Shown here piece after piece: positions 20,106-29,181 of a stretch of 40,575 nt of DNA. How positions within the stretch are numbered: position 1 is the stretch's first letter; every line of letters begins with the position of its first letter. Both the position numbers and the translations under genes were made by a program. Where the stretch lies: assembly GCF_001403795.1 (NCBI RefSeq), contig NZ_CXSU01000012.1, positions 770,931 to 811,505 of the forward strand, written 5' to 3'. Under the pieces are notes generated by a model that searched no databases, was not told where the DNA came from, and was given only the letters and a program-made list of their open reading frames with translations. The DNA comes from Jannaschia donghaensis. Its GTDB lineage: Bacteria; Pseudomonadota; Alphaproteobacteria; Rhodobacterales; Rhodobacteraceae.

Positions 20106-21293
20106 ATGACCCTGCCCTTGAAAGACCGCTTCGATCTGCCCGAAGGGATGATCTATCTTGACGGCAATTCCCTCGGTCCGCTGCCCAAGGGCGTGGGCGC
20201 GGCCGTGCAAAGCGTGATCGCGAAAGAATGGGGTGCGCACCTTATCAAGGGTTGGAACGATTGCGACTGGATGGATCAACCTGCGCGTGTCGGCACGCGG
20301 GTCGGGCGATTGATCGGGGCACCCGCCGGGTCGGTCGTGATGGGTGACACGCTGTCGATCAAGGTGTTTCAAGCGGTGTCGGCGGCCCTGGCACTGCGCC
20401 CCGATCGCCGCGTGATCCTGTCGGACAGCGGAAATTTCCCGTCCGATCTGTACATGGCGGAAGGTCTGATTGCGCTGAAAGACGCAGGATACGAGTTGCG
20501 CATCGTAGAGCCGGAGGCGGTGGCCGATGCCATCGACCGGGAAGTCGCGGTCGTGATGCTGACCGAAGTGGATTACCGGACCGGCCGGATGCACGACATG
20601 GCCGCGGTCACCGACACCGCGCAGAACGCCGGCGCGGTCATGGTCTGGGACTTGGCCCATTCCGCCGGCGCGGTGGAGGTCGATCTGACCGCGTCGGGGT
20701 GCGAGATGGCGGTCGGCTGCACCTATAAATACCTCAACGGCGGTCCGGGCGCGCCAGCGTTCATCTATGTCCGACCCGATCTGGTCGATACCGTCACACC
20801 CTTCCTTTCGGGCTGGCTGGGACATGCCGCGCCCTTTGCCTTCGACCGCAGCTATACCCCCGGCAAGGGGATCGAGCGGATGCGCGTCGGCACGCCCCCC
20901 GTCCTGCAGCTTGCCGCGCTGGAGCAGGCGATGACCGTATGGGACGGCGTCACCATGGCCGAAGTTCGCGCCGCGTCGCTCATCCTTTCCGAACGGTTCA
21001 TCGCTGAAGTGGAGGCGCGGTGTTCGCAACTGACCCTGCTCAGCCCGCGGGACGCGGCGCGGCGGGGCAGCCAGGTCAGCTTCGGATTCGACAACGGCTA
21101 CGCCGCGATGCAGGCCCTGATCGCGCGGGGTGTCATCGGCGATTTTCGTGCGCCGAACGTCATGCGGTTCGGGTTCACGCCGCTGTATCTGGACGTGGGC
21201 GATGTTATCGCGGCGGTTGATACCCTGCAGGACGTGTTGGACCGTCGTCTGTGGGATAAACCCGAATACCGCGCCGTCGGCCGGGTGACCTGA
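20106..21293 (+). CDS. kynU: Kynureninase
   Basis: A PLP enzyme that cleaves kynurenine to anthranilate and alanine (or 3-hydroxykynurenine to 3-hydroxyanthranilate) in tryptophan breakdown. The 395-residue product starts with YLDGNSLGPLP, a kynureninase hallmark; the PLP lysine is in CTYKYLNGGPGAPA (Lys208), the PLP-binding Asp in VWDLAHSAGA (Asp182), and the C-terminal substrate Arg region is MRFGFTPLYLDVGDV. GGAG lies six bases before the ATG at 20106; the much longer upstream frame lies opposite fbp and is not coding. Other kyn genes are not nearby. Confidence 0.94.
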   Translation: MTLPLKDRFDLPEGMIYLDGNSLGPLPKGVGAAVQSVIAKEWGAHLIKGWNDCDWMDQPARVGTRVGRLIGAPAGSVVMGDTLSIKVFQAVSAALALRPDRRVILSDSGNFPSDLYMAEGLIALKDAGYELRIVEPEAVADAIDREVAVVMLTEVDYRTGRMHDMAAVTDTAQNAGAVMVWDLAHSAGAVEVDLTASGCEMAVGCTYKYLNGGPGAPAFIYVRPDLVDTVTPFLSGWLGHAAPFAFDRSYTPGKGIERMRVGTPPVLQLAALEQAMTVWDGVTMAEVRAASLILSERFIAEVEARCSQLTLLSPRDAARRGSQVSFGFDNGYAAMQALIARGVIGDFRAPNVMRFGFTPLYLDVGDVIAAVDTLQDVLDRRLWDKPEYRAVGRVT

Positions 21294-21548
21294 CCAAGCC
21301 CCAGTCCGGATCATTGCGGTAAGACACTGGTCCACCGCATCGCTCGAATTTAGGACGATGCCGCGGCGTAGTTGTTTGCAATGCGCGTGCCGGTTGCGGC
21401 ACAGCGTATCGTCCGACGTCGCTGGCAGTTCGACCGAAAACCCGGAACACGCGCGATCCCATGCAACGATAAACGTAGTTTCCGAGCCCACGGACCTGAG
21501 CACGGAACGACAGATGTCCGAACGCATCTACATCGAAGAGATTCAATC

Positions 21549-23939
21549 CTATGCCGGACTAAACGGAGACCTCTCCGCGTGCTTTCCGCTGAGCGATGAC
21601 TGAAGCGACCGCACGATTTCAGCGACATCAATTTGCGTCGATCTGGACTTCGTAAGCGAGGCGATCACGCGTTCGGATGGGGCGAGATTGGTGTCTGTGC
21701 CAGCAAACACGATGACTTTCGTAACTGGCGGCAGTGAGGGCAACAGATCGAAGCCGGACCCGTCCGGCATTTCGATGTCGAGGATGACCAGATCGAATGT
21801 CTGGCGCGCGAGCGAGTCTCGCGCTTCGGCCAGCGATCGCGACCGGACGATCGACGCGGAATATCCGACCGCTTCACCGACAAGCTCCAGCGTGTCGCTG
21901 TCATCGTCGATATGAAGGATTCTAAGGCGATCATCCTCGACCTTTCCGATCGCCCGACGCAACGCATCGACTGCGCTTTGCCCGTCCCCGACTTGCTCGA
22001 TCCATTCTGTTCCTTCTGACCCCCTAAGGCATTCAGGGACCGCTCCGGCCGGGGACACGACCGTTACAGGCAGGGAAAGTTCGGACAGCTGATCGACCGT
22101 TCCATCTAGGGCCGCCGCATCGACCAGGACGGCGCTGTGCCAGCCCCGCTCCGCGATCCTTGCGGCAGATCTGAAATCCGGTGAGAGATCGCTCGCAAAT
22201 CCTTCCTTCTCGAGGGCCCGTCCAATCCATTTCGTCACGTCCGAGTCGTCGCTGCAGATCAGGACGCGGGATCGGTCGATGCGGCAGTCGGGCGTGGCAG
22301 TGTGGGACCCGGCCTGAAACTCGGGCAAGCTGACATGGAAGCGGGCTCCGAAATCCCTGGCACGATCGAACCCGATCGTGCCTCCCAACTGAGTTACGAT
22401 TTCGCGCGAGATGTGCAGGCCAAGTCCCGTGCCCCCCTTTGCGCGCTTATCGGACGAATCCGATTGTTCGAACCTGCCAAAGATTCGATCTTCAAAATCG
22501 ACTGGAATGCCAGGACCGTCATCCTGTACGAAGATGAGCACGTCATCACCGACACGATATGTTCCCACAACGACGGTTCCGTTGTCCGGCGAGAATTTGA
22601 CGGCATTCGACAACAGGTTCCGCAAGACTTGAAGGAAACGGCCGGCATCCACGTTGATCGTCGCTTCCGGCAGATCGTCGACAAGGACGAGCGATACGTT
22701 CTTTTCTCTCATGAAGTTGACGTTCGATGAGATGACTTGTTCGAGAAGCGGGCGCAGGGGTTGGACTTCGAATTTGAAGGCGATGGCACCGGACGAAATC
22801 TTCTCGATGTCCAGAATGTCGTTGATCAGCTCGACAAGCCGATCACAGTTCGATTGGGCAATCGTCAGGAGCCGTGAGACATTGGCCGGGAAATCGTACA
22901 ATTTTCCCGAATTTATCAGGCCCAGAGATCCTTTGATCGACGTCAGGGGGGTGCGAAGTTCATGGCTGACGGTCGATATGAAGCGGTTCTTCGCCTCTGC
23001 CGCGGCTCTTTCTTCGGTTATGTCGTGAGCGGAGGTGATGATACCGACGAACTGACCGTGTTTGTCGCGGAGCGGTGTCTGAAGGACTGACAGCCATTTC
23101 TGCAGGCCTTCGGTTGTCGTTCTCGGCTGATAAAACGTCACCGATCTCCCGGAGCGAAGATCTTCGAGTGTCTGATGCCACGGAATTGGCCCGTCATCGA
23201 CGGGTTGCTTCTCCAGCGTGTCGAGCGAAGCGCTTGTGTCCGCTTCATTTATCAGCGCGTCAGTCGCCGGGTTTGCGACCAGATATTTACCTTCGAAATC
23301 CCTGACATTGAGCGCGTAGGGCAGCTGTTGGACGACCTGCCGGTAGATCCGGTTGTCGCGCATCAACCGTATGCGATTGTCCGCCCGGATAAGAAGAAAA
23401 CCGATGACAAGTGTCGATACTGTCAGCGCGGCGATCAGGGACGGTGCCGTCTCGACCAATAGGTTCCATCGCATCTCCGCTGGGATCGCCATGTAACTCG
23501 CCAAGTTTGCGACGACCACGCCGATCACGCACAAAACAAGGCTGTTGAGGGTTGTCTGTTCCTCGCGGGCGCGGAAGTGAATGAAGAGGCCGACGACCGT
23601 CGACAGGATGATTGAAACCACGCCGGGCGACACGCCCGAGCCGCCCATGTCCAGTCGAATGAAAACAGCCGTGCTCGCCGCTATCACCGCAGCCGGGAGA
23701 CCGCCGAAGAGGGCGGCGAGCGCCACGAGCGACGCCCTGAGGTCGAAGCGAAACCCGGGAGACGTCTCCATCGCCATCTGCATCGAAAAGGCGGTTGCGA
23801 TCGCCAGAACCGCTCCGATGAGGATAGACCTATGGATTGCCGCAAGCGACTGGGTCCACTCGGATATCGTGTCCCAGAGCATTGCCAAGATCGCGACCAA
23901 TGCGAAGTTGGTAATCAGGGACCGCATCAGTTCAGTCAT
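21549..23939 (-). CDS. Hybrid sensor histidine kinase with multi-span membrane sensor
   Basis: A 796-residue membrane kinase. Residues 6-185 contain five or six transmembrane helices resembling 5TM-LYT sensors (LytS/YhcK type). Then come a PAS domain (about 195-310), HisKA with His326 in STVSHELRTPLTS, an ATPase domain (N445 in NLLSNAVKF, DDGPG 473-477, GTGLGL 503-508), and two receivers. The first (about 558-665) retains an Asp at 607 but lacks the conserved Lys. The second (about 672-785) is intact, with Asp721 in DLVILDIEMPDG and Lys764. Phosphate would pass from His326 to Asp721 and then need an Hpt protein, which is encoded at 28831-29181. AGGT lies seven bases before the ATG. The lone receiver gene is 70 bases upstream on the same strand. 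Confidence 0.88.
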   Translation of the reverse strand: MTELMRSLITNFALVAILAMLWDTISEWTQSLAAIHRSILIGAVLAIATAFSMQMAMETSPGFRFDLRASLVALAALFGGLPAAVIAASTAVFIRLDMGGSGVSPGVVSIILSTVVGLFIHFRAREEQTTLNSLVLCVIGVVVANLASYMAIPAEMRWNLLVETAPSLIAALTVSTLVIGFLLIRADNRIRLMRDNRIYRQVVQQLPYALNVRDFEGKYLVANPATDALINEADTSASLDTLEKQPVDDGPIPWHQTLEDLRSGRSVTFYQPRTTTEGLQKWLSVLQTPLRDKHGQFVGIITSAHDITEERAAAEAKNRFISTVSHELRTPLTSIKGSLGLINSGKLYDFPANVSRLLTIAQSNCDRLVELINDILDIEKISSGAIAFKFEVQPLRPLLEQVISSNVNFMREKNVSLVLVDDLPEATINVDAGRFLQVLRNLLSNAVKFSPDNGTVVVGTYRVGDDVLIFVQDDGPGIPVDFEDRIFGRFEQSDSSDKRAKGGTGLGLHISREIVTQLGGTIGFDRARDFGARFHVSLPEFQAGSHTATPDCRIDRSRVLICSDDSDVTKWIGRALEKEGFASDLSPDFRSAARIAERGWHSAVLVDAAALDGTVDQLSELSLPVTVVSPAGAVPECLRGSEGTEWIEQVGDGQSAVDALRRAIGKVEDDRLRILHIDDDSDTLELVGEAVGYSASIVRSRSLAEARDSLARQTFDLVILDIEMPDGSGFDLLPSLPPVTKVIVFAGTDTNLAPSERVIASLTKSRSTQIDVAEIVRSLQSSLSGKHAERSPFSPA

Positions 23940-24009
23940 AATGTACCTCGATATTCTTTCGACTGAAATTGGCCCCGCGCTCTGATCCGTGGCACAAAAA
24001 GGTGTGGGA

Positions 24010-24405
24010 TCAAGCGGCGTGCGCCGTACTTTTCCAGAGGTCCAGAACCTGGGAGGAGAGCGTCATTGGGTCGAATGGTTTCGCGATGACACCAACGGCC
24101 CCGATCGCGATCAAGCCCTCGATCTCGTCTCGCCGGGCCTTCGCGGTCATGAAAGCCTTTGGTACAGGCCGGATGGCATCGATCCTGTTCAACCGCTCGA
24201 ACACCTCGGGGCCGTCCATTTCGGGCATCATGACGTCGAGGAGAACCATATCGGGCTGGAAGGCGGTGATCCGGGCCAAGGCTTCCGGTCCGGACGCATA
24301 GACGGCCACGTCGTAGCCACCGATCTGCGTCAAGGCCAACTCTGTTAGCTCGCGGATGTCCGCGTCATCCTCGACATAGGCGATACGCTTCAGCTGGCCG
24401 TCCAT
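24010..24405 (-). CDS. Single-domain response regulator (CheY-like)
   Basis: A 131-residue lone receiver without an output domain. The acidic pocket is VEDDAD, the phosphoacceptor is Asp57 (MVLLDVMMPEMDG), followed by the Thr switch (FMTAKA) and Lys in VIAKPFDP. Such proteins work by protein contact or as phosphate shuttles. GAGGAG lies seven bases before the ATG at 24405; an in-frame start at 24420 is less likely. It sits between the polysaccharide operon (161 bases upstream) and the hybrid kinase gene, so it is a likely intermediate of the same relay. Confidence 0.9.
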   Translation of the reverse strand: MDGQLKRIAYVEDDADIRELTELALTQIGGYDVAVYASGPEALARITAFQPDMVLLDVMMPEMDGPEVFERLNRIDAIRPVPKAFMTAKARRDEIEGLIAIGAVGVIAKPFDPMTLSSQVLDLWKSTAHAA

Positions 24406-24566
24406 CCGCGTGCTCCTCAACCCGACTTCGAAGATCGGCCTAGCAGACAGGTGTGACCAAACCTTTTACGGGCGGACCGGATCGAGGGTCTCAACACCAT
24501 GAATATGAGGAGTTTCGATGATTTGGCGAAGCCCAATCATGCCCGCAAGCTGGAAGGAACGACACG

Positions 24567-25667
24567 TTATTTCTCCGGCAGTCCGGCGAGATCTTGTGGT
24601 GACCCTGGATCGTCGCCGGACAGGCCGGGAATATATCGGGCGGCGGCAACGATGGCTTCGCGCCAATCCGGCAGTCGAGACTCCCGGGCCACGCGGACGG
24701 CGGAAAACGTGGGAAACCCGCCGTCTTCGTCCAACGCGATGCGTGCCAGTTGGCGGCGCTCATCCACGCGAAATGCGTTGCGGAATTCGTCGGGAATGGA
24801 CTGCGACACCGACAGGATGCGGTCGATGGTCCCAACTTGCGTCAGCGTCCCGGCGGACACGGTGATCCGGTCACCTTGCCGGATGCGGAACAGGTAATTC
24901 GTCGGAAGATAGGCGAGGACGTAAGGTTTACCGGATAGGACCGTCAGAATGGGTTCCCCCGGATTGAAAACTTCTCCGGGTGCCGGCACGCTGTCCCCGA
25001 TCACTCCGGAAGTGCCCGCGCGGTGAAAGCCGCCGTCATAGAGCGTCGCAAGATCGTCGAGAGCATCCCGCGCCTGCTGGCGGGCCACGCCGAGCGCCTC
25101 CAATTCCTGTCCGAGGCCTTCGGCGCGCGACACCAAGGTGACGAGCTCGACGTTCGCAAGATGCGCCTGATCGACGACACCCTCCCGCCGGGTTGCTGTG
25201 ACAAGGCCGGAAGTGATCGAAGCGTCGAGCGTGTCGCGGGTGCGATCCAGTGCCTCCGCCCTGTCGCGCGCAAGAGGCATGAGACGTTCCGAAAGATCCT
25301 TCCGAGAGCGAAGCTCAGCTTCGCGCTCGGCCAGTTCGGCGTCGCGCATCGACAAATCGGCCAGACGGTCGAGCACCTCGACCGATGACGCCTGCAGCAG
25401 CGGATCGCCTTCCCGCACGGATTGTCCGGCGACGATATCGACGCTGTTCACCCGGATCAGGGTCGTCGCGGCGACCACGCTTCGATCCCGAAGGACCAGT
25501 CCGTCGGCCCGCAGGAAAACCAGGTCGCCGGCCACGTAGTCCAGCATCGCAGCCGCAAACATCGCCAGAAGAGCGAGGTAGATTCCGCGGTCCCATCTGC
25601 GGCGGGGGCGGGTCGCTTCGCGGTCGAAGCTGTCGGAGCGCGGGCGGCGTTTCAGTTTCGTGATCAT
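24567..25667 (-). CDS. HlyD-like periplasmic adaptor of a polysaccharide synthase
   Basis: A 366-residue protein: a basic cytosolic tail, one transmembrane helix (about 28-46, GIYLALLAMFAAAMLDYVAG), a biotinyl-lipoyl-like strand pair (VNSVDIVAGQSVREGDPLLQ), a long coiled-coil hairpin (about 100-205) and a beta-barrel region (NPGEPILTVLSGKPYVLAYL and after). This is the membrane-fusion-protein layout. Similar proteins pair with glycosyltransferases for polymer export (Alg44 in alginate, BgsB in rhizobial mixed-linkage glucan). Its ATG is four bases after the glycosyltransferase stop, strong evidence that they work together. The ATG at 25667 is chosen over one at 25757, which lies inside the upstream gene. 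Confidence 0.82.
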   Translation of the reverse strand: MITKLKRRPRSDSFDREATRPRRRWDRGIYLALLAMFAAAMLDYVAGDLVFLRADGLVLRDRSVVAATTLIRVNSVDIVAGQSVREGDPLLQASSVEVLDRLADLSMRDAELAEREAELRSRKDLSERLMPLARDRAEALDRTRDTLDASITSGLVTATRREGVVDQAHLANVELVTLVSRAEGLGQELEALGVARQQARDALDDLATLYDGGFHRAGTSGVIGDSVPAPGEVFNPGEPILTVLSGKPYVLAYLPTNYLFRIRQGDRITVSAGTLTQVGTIDRILSVSQSIPDEFRNAFRVDERRQLARIALDEDGGFPTFSAVRVARESRLPDWREAIVAAARYIPGLSGDDPGSPQDLAGLPEK

Positions 25668-25671
25668 CTTG

Positions 25672-26925
25672 TCACCCTCTGACTTTGTGGACTTTGTCGG
25701 GAACGTAGCTGTCTGCGTAGGACGATCTGAAAATCCACTCGTCCAGATAGGCGACAAGTCGGACGAACCTCATGTAGACCCCGTAGAAAACGCTGTATCC
25801 CAAGAGATACGGCAACAGCGCTACGCCACTGATTTTCGGCGTCGCGGATGCGGCCAGAAGGAAGACGAGGAGGTCCAGCATCAGCAAGCCCAGTTGCGCC
25901 GCCAGCAGAACCGTGAAGGCAAAGCTGCCGTAGGTGTGAAACAGCCAGATCAAGTAGAATGGCATCGCGGCGGCGGCGATCACGTTGAATAGCAGGAATT
26001 CCAGCTCGTGGAGCAGCTCGCTCCAGCGGAATCGCCGCGAAAAAGGGTTAAGCATGTCGGCATGCTTGCGATAGCGCAGCCGGACCGCATCGCGTTCCCA
26101 GCGGAACCTTTGCCGCACCAGAACGGCGCGGGTTTCGGGAACATCTGTATAGCATTGGGCATCGGCGGCGAACCGCACCTTCCAGCCCGACCTGCGCAGG
26201 CGGATCGTGAGGTCCAGATCTTCACCGCCGCCCGCGTCCAGACCGCCGGTCATTTCATAGGCATCCCGGCGAAAGGCCCCGAATGCGCCCGAAATGCAGG
26301 TCACCTGGCCCACGCGGTCCGCCGCCTGCTTTCCAAGCGAAATCGAGATCATGTATTCGATTCCCTGGAAGGCCGCGATCAGACTGCGGTGCATGTTGCG
26401 TGGAAGGATGGATCCGCACACCGCAGCGACACGATCGTCGGCGAAGGGACGCAACAGATTTCGGATCGCGTGTCGATCGAACGAGCAGTCGCAATCCACG
26501 TTCACGATCACGTCGCCCGTGCATAGGCGGGCGGCCATGTTCGTGCCGGCGGATTTGCCGGATCGCAACTCGGTGGTGTGCGCCGCGTCGATAAGGTTGG
26601 CGCGCAGCATCCGGGATATCGTTGCAGGCATCCCGTCGGTCGAGCCGTCGCTGACGACCACGATCTCGTCCGGAACGCGGCTTTGTTCGCGCAGGGCGGC
26701 GACGCATTTCTCGATCGAGGTTTCCTCGCTGTGGCCCGCGATGACGACGCTGACACGGCCTGGGTAGGGACGCTCGTCCTCGCGAATTCGCGGAAGGAAA
26801 GCCGTTGCGGCGAACAGCAGCAGGTAGCGCGGAACCTCGAAAATCATGACGAACCAGTAAAGGCGCAGAAGGCTCTCACCGCTTTGCGCAAAAAGATAGT
26901 CCGCCGCTTCGCTGAACGGGCTCAT
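25672..26925 (-). CDS. Processive family 2 glycosyltransferase (exopolysaccharide synthase)
   Basis: A 417-residue membrane protein with one N-terminal helix (about 20-45) and three or four C-terminal helices (about 305-390). The GT-A catalytic set of processive beta-glycan synthases is complete: Asp93 (VSDGSTDG), D144-C-D146 (VNVDCDCS), the acceptor-site Glu235-Asp236 (AGGGEDLDL) and Q272-R-F-R-W276. This is the signature of cellulose, hyaluronan, alginate and mixed-linkage glucan synthases. There is no PilZ domain, so any nucleotide control would come from partners or the short C-terminal tail (SSYADSYVPDKVHKVRG). The ATG overlaps the stop of the upstream receiver/zinc-ribbon gene (ATGA). 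The product is a bacterial glycan of unknown type. Confidence 0.87.
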   Translation of the reverse strand: MSPFSEAADYLFAQSGESLLRLYWFVMIFEVPRYLLLFAATAFLPRIREDERPYPGRVSVVIAGHSEETSIEKCVAALREQSRVPDEIVVVSDGSTDGMPATISRMLRANLIDAAHTTELRSGKSAGTNMAARLCTGDVIVNVDCDCSFDRHAIRNLLRPFADDRVAAVCGSILPRNMHRSLIAAFQGIEYMISISLGKQAADRVGQVTCISGAFGAFRRDAYEMTGGLDAGGGEDLDLTIRLRRSGWKVRFAADAQCYTDVPETRAVLVRQRFRWERDAVRLRYRKHADMLNPFSRRFRWSELLHELEFLLFNVIAAAAMPFYLIWLFHTYGSFAFTVLLAAQLGLLMLDLLVFLLAASATPKISGVALLPYLLGYSVFYGVYMRFVRLVAYLDEWIFRSSYADSYVPDKVHKVRG

Positions 26926-28634
26926 CCGGCCAGATCCTCGGGCCCGAACAGATCGAACCGCGCGCCCACGTCCAGACGCAGAGATCCGTCGGCCCCTTGC
27001 CTGGCGGTTTTGAGAACGGGTTGAATGGATGCCTTGTCGGCATTCGGCATCAGGACGAAATCATGCGTCGAGCCAGCCGTCACGATTGTCCCGGAGGGAA
27101 GGTTCTGCTGAAAGGTCTCCAACCAGAGACGCCGGGTGTCGCGGGCCTGCCGTGCGCCGTGGTCGGCTTGGACAGCTCCGAGATTGTCGTAAGTCACATA
27201 GCCCAGAACGAACGGTGTTCGATCGTCGTTGAAGCGGCTTGCCGCCCTGTTCAGGGCGACGACAAGGTCGAGCGGCAGGTCAGCAAGGCGCAGCGATTGC
27301 CGTGTCAGCCCGAGAAAGGAACGCCCGGCCTTCAAATAGGCGAGCCCCTGATCCGTGATCCGGCCTGAGAGGATGTCGCGTGTCGGAACCGCGTCCGCCA
27401 TCGTTCGGGTCGAACAGTCGACGCAGACGAACGCGACATTCGGTTCGGACGTCGTCTTGGAGCAACCTCGACAGCTTACCATAAGGCCTGGCCGGTCATA
27501 ATCGCGACCGAAGTGCGCCAGCGTCCGACGGCATTTCGGGCAGGTCAGTTCATCCCCGTGTCGGAAGTCGCTTTCCGGGCCCTGATAAGCGCATCGGAAG
27601 TGATGAAGGTAGCTCTCCTCTTCAAGATGCGGGGACTGGCAGTCTGGACATTCCTCGCGCACGAGAAGTCGGGCCGATTGACACGACGGGCAATGATGCA
27701 CGCGTTCCGAAAACTCCGTCGCCAGGAACCCTTCCGCGACAAGTTTGGTCATGGGTTGAAGAAGGTCGTCGGTGTGGGCGAGGAGGTTCCACGCGATCAG
27801 GCTCCGGTCCGCTCCACTCCGCCTGGGGTCGATCGTCCCTCCGGCCAAGTGGATACGGGCGAGAAGCCGGTCCGCCGGGTCAGTGCTCCGCACGATGTCG
27901 GAGTGAAGCTCGGCCCGGCGATCGTGGAAGTGATCTATGATCTGGGCGATACGGTCCGTATCGCCCAGACGCAAGGCCGTGCCGTCCATGTCGGCTGACG
28001 GGCCCATCGCGCCCGTCATGTCGATAATGGGCAGAAGGTTCGCACCGGGCGTGCGCCACAGTGCGGGCAAATCGTCGGTCGAATTCACCAAGACGGCGTC
28101 GATGCCCTGCAGTCCCGAAAGCCGTGTCTGCGATTGGACGTCGGGCCAATTGAAGTAGGCGAACGGCAGATCCTCGATCACGCTGGTTCTCTCGCCTGGC
28201 GCGCGTACCATCCGTGCGGGGGCCGATGGCTTGGCCCGTGGCGTCTCGACCAATTCGCAGATCAAATCGATGTCGAGCGGCTTGGGTACGATGCGGTCGA
28301 ACACCTCGCAGTTGGCCTTGTCCGCCAGCAACCCGCGCACGTCGCCGGTAATCGCGACGAAGGTGGGCCGAGCACCGCCGGGATGATCGGAAAGATACTG
28401 TTTCACGACCTCCAAACCGGTGATGTCCGGAAGATGGAAATCCGTCAGGACGATATCGAATGTCCGATCCCGAAGTTGTGCAAGCGCGGAGGCACCGTCG
28501 TCCGCAATGGCAACGGAATGACCGGCCTGTGTCAGCATGAGTTCGACGATATCCTGTGTCACCGAACTGTCTTCTACCAACAGAACGCTGCGGGCGTTGA
28601 CGTGATTCTTTTCTGTCGTTTCCAAGGTGTCCAA
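26922..28634 (-). CDS. Receiver protein with CxxC zinc-ribbon cluster (TackOD1-like) and degenerate GGDEF-like end
   Basis: About 570 residues. An N-terminal receiver is intact (Asp in IVLTDFHLPDITG near residue 65, Lys in IVPKPLD near 118). A middle region (about 150-310) is followed by five CxxC pairs (CPSC, CPDC, CPKC, CRGC, CVDC; about 315-407) with YLHHFRCAYQG and LAHFGRDYDRPG between them, which I recognise as like the TackOD1 output domain. The last 100 residues (LGYVTYDNLGAVQADHGARQ, TAGSTHDFVLMP) look like a nucleotidyl-cyclase fold in which STHDF replaces GGDEF, so no diguanylate cyclase activity is expected. There is no ATG: TTG at 28634 has GGAG six bases upstream, while TTG at 28646 is possible. 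It heads the operon with the glycosyltransferase (ATGA overlap) and is probably its regulator. Confidence 0.78.
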   Translation of the reverse strand: MDTLETTEKNHVNARSVLLVEDSSVTQDIVELMLTQAGHSVAIADDGASALAQLRDRTFDIVLTDFHLPDITGLEVVKQYLSDHPGGARPTFVAITGDVRGLLADKANCEVFDRIVPKPLDIDLICELVETPRAKPSAPARMVRAPGERTSVIEDLPFAYFNWPDVQSQTRLSGLQGIDAVLVNSTDDLPALWRTPGANLLPIIDMTGAMGPSADMDGTALRLGDTDRIAQIIDHFHDRRAELHSDIVRSTDPADRLLARIHLAGGTIDPRRSGADRSLIAWNLLAHTDDLLQPMTKLVAEGFLATEFSERVHHCPSCQSARLLVREECPDCQSPHLEEESYLHHFRCAYQGPESDFRHGDELTCPKCRRTLAHFGRDYDRPGLMVSCRGCSKTTSEPNVAFVCVDCSTRTMADAVPTRDILSGRITDQGLAYLKAGRSFLGLTRQSLRLADLPLDLVVALNRAASRFNDDRTPFVLGYVTYDNLGAVQADHGARQARDTRRLWLETFQQNLPSGTIVTAGSTHDFVLMPNADKASIQPVLKTARQGADGSLRLDVGARFDLFGPEDLAG

Positions 28635-28717
28635 ACCGGTCTCCAACGATGCGTCCGGTTGGGCCTAGAATAAATTCGTTAATGGATCGTTGTTCAGGAG
28701 CGGTCCAACACAGGCCG

Positions 28718-28751
28718 CCGGTCGTTTTCGGCGGGCCTTCGATACGACCGG
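28718..28751. promoter_or_regulatory. Gapped inverted repeat in the divergent promoter of the polysaccharide locus
   Basis: CCGGTCGT (28718-28725) and ACGACCGG (28744-28751) are perfect inverted copies separated by 18 bases, in the middle of the 184-base gap between the divergent receiver/zinc-ribbon gene and the Hpt-galE pair. The position fits an operator serving both directions. A hairpin in the leader of the Hpt transcript is the alternative. No convincing -10/-35 pair was identified in this gap. Confidence 0.4.
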
Positions 28752-28830
28752 TTATCTTCACCAAGTCTTAGGGACTGGCCACCTATAGCCATCGGACGGG
28801 AACGCCCGTGTCGATTGGGGGGAAGAGAGC

Positions 28831-29181
28831 GTGCGGGAACAGATCATCGCCCTTCTGGAACGTCATTGCCGCACGATCACCCAAGAGGCCGCCTTGATCG
28901 GCCAGAGCATCGGCAAGGTGACGATTGGAATGGAGCGTGAAGATTTGGAGCCCAGCGTGAGACATGTACATAAGATCAAGGGAAGCAGCGGCTCTCTCGG
29001 ATTTCCGTCCGTCAGCCGCGCTGCGCAGGCGTTGGAGGACCGGTTGCGCGGCATCGGCCGCGTCGACGGGACCGCATTGGCCCAGATCGAAGATATGAAC
29101 GCGCGCCTTCAGGAGGCCGTCTGCCGCATCACGCCGGAAACATCGACGCTTCACCAGAAATTCAAGGAGGCGGACAAATGA
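28831..29181 (+). CDS. Hpt-domain phosphotransfer protein
   Basis: A 116-residue helical protein with the Hpt signature around His47 (HVHKIKGSSGSLGF), the histidine that carries phosphate between receivers. There is no other domain. The GTG start at 28831 is the only reasonable one, with GGAAGAG a few bases upstream; no in-frame ATG precedes the fold. Its stop overlaps the galE start (ATGA). Because the neighbouring kinase ends in a receiver and two further receivers are encoded nearby, this protein supplies the missing step of a kinase-receiver-Hpt-receiver relay. Confidence 0.88.
   Translation: MREQIIALLERHCRTITQEAALIGQSIGKVTIGMEREDLEPSVRHVHKIKGSSGSLGFPSVSRAAQALEDRLRGIGRVDGTALAQIEDMNARLQEAVCRITPETSTLHQKFKEADK

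Noticed and set aside
21294-21548. Short open frames between kynureninase and the kinase gene
   Set aside because: The Arg/Cys-rich translations and missing ribosome sites look random; I see no gene and no convincing terminator in these 255 bases.
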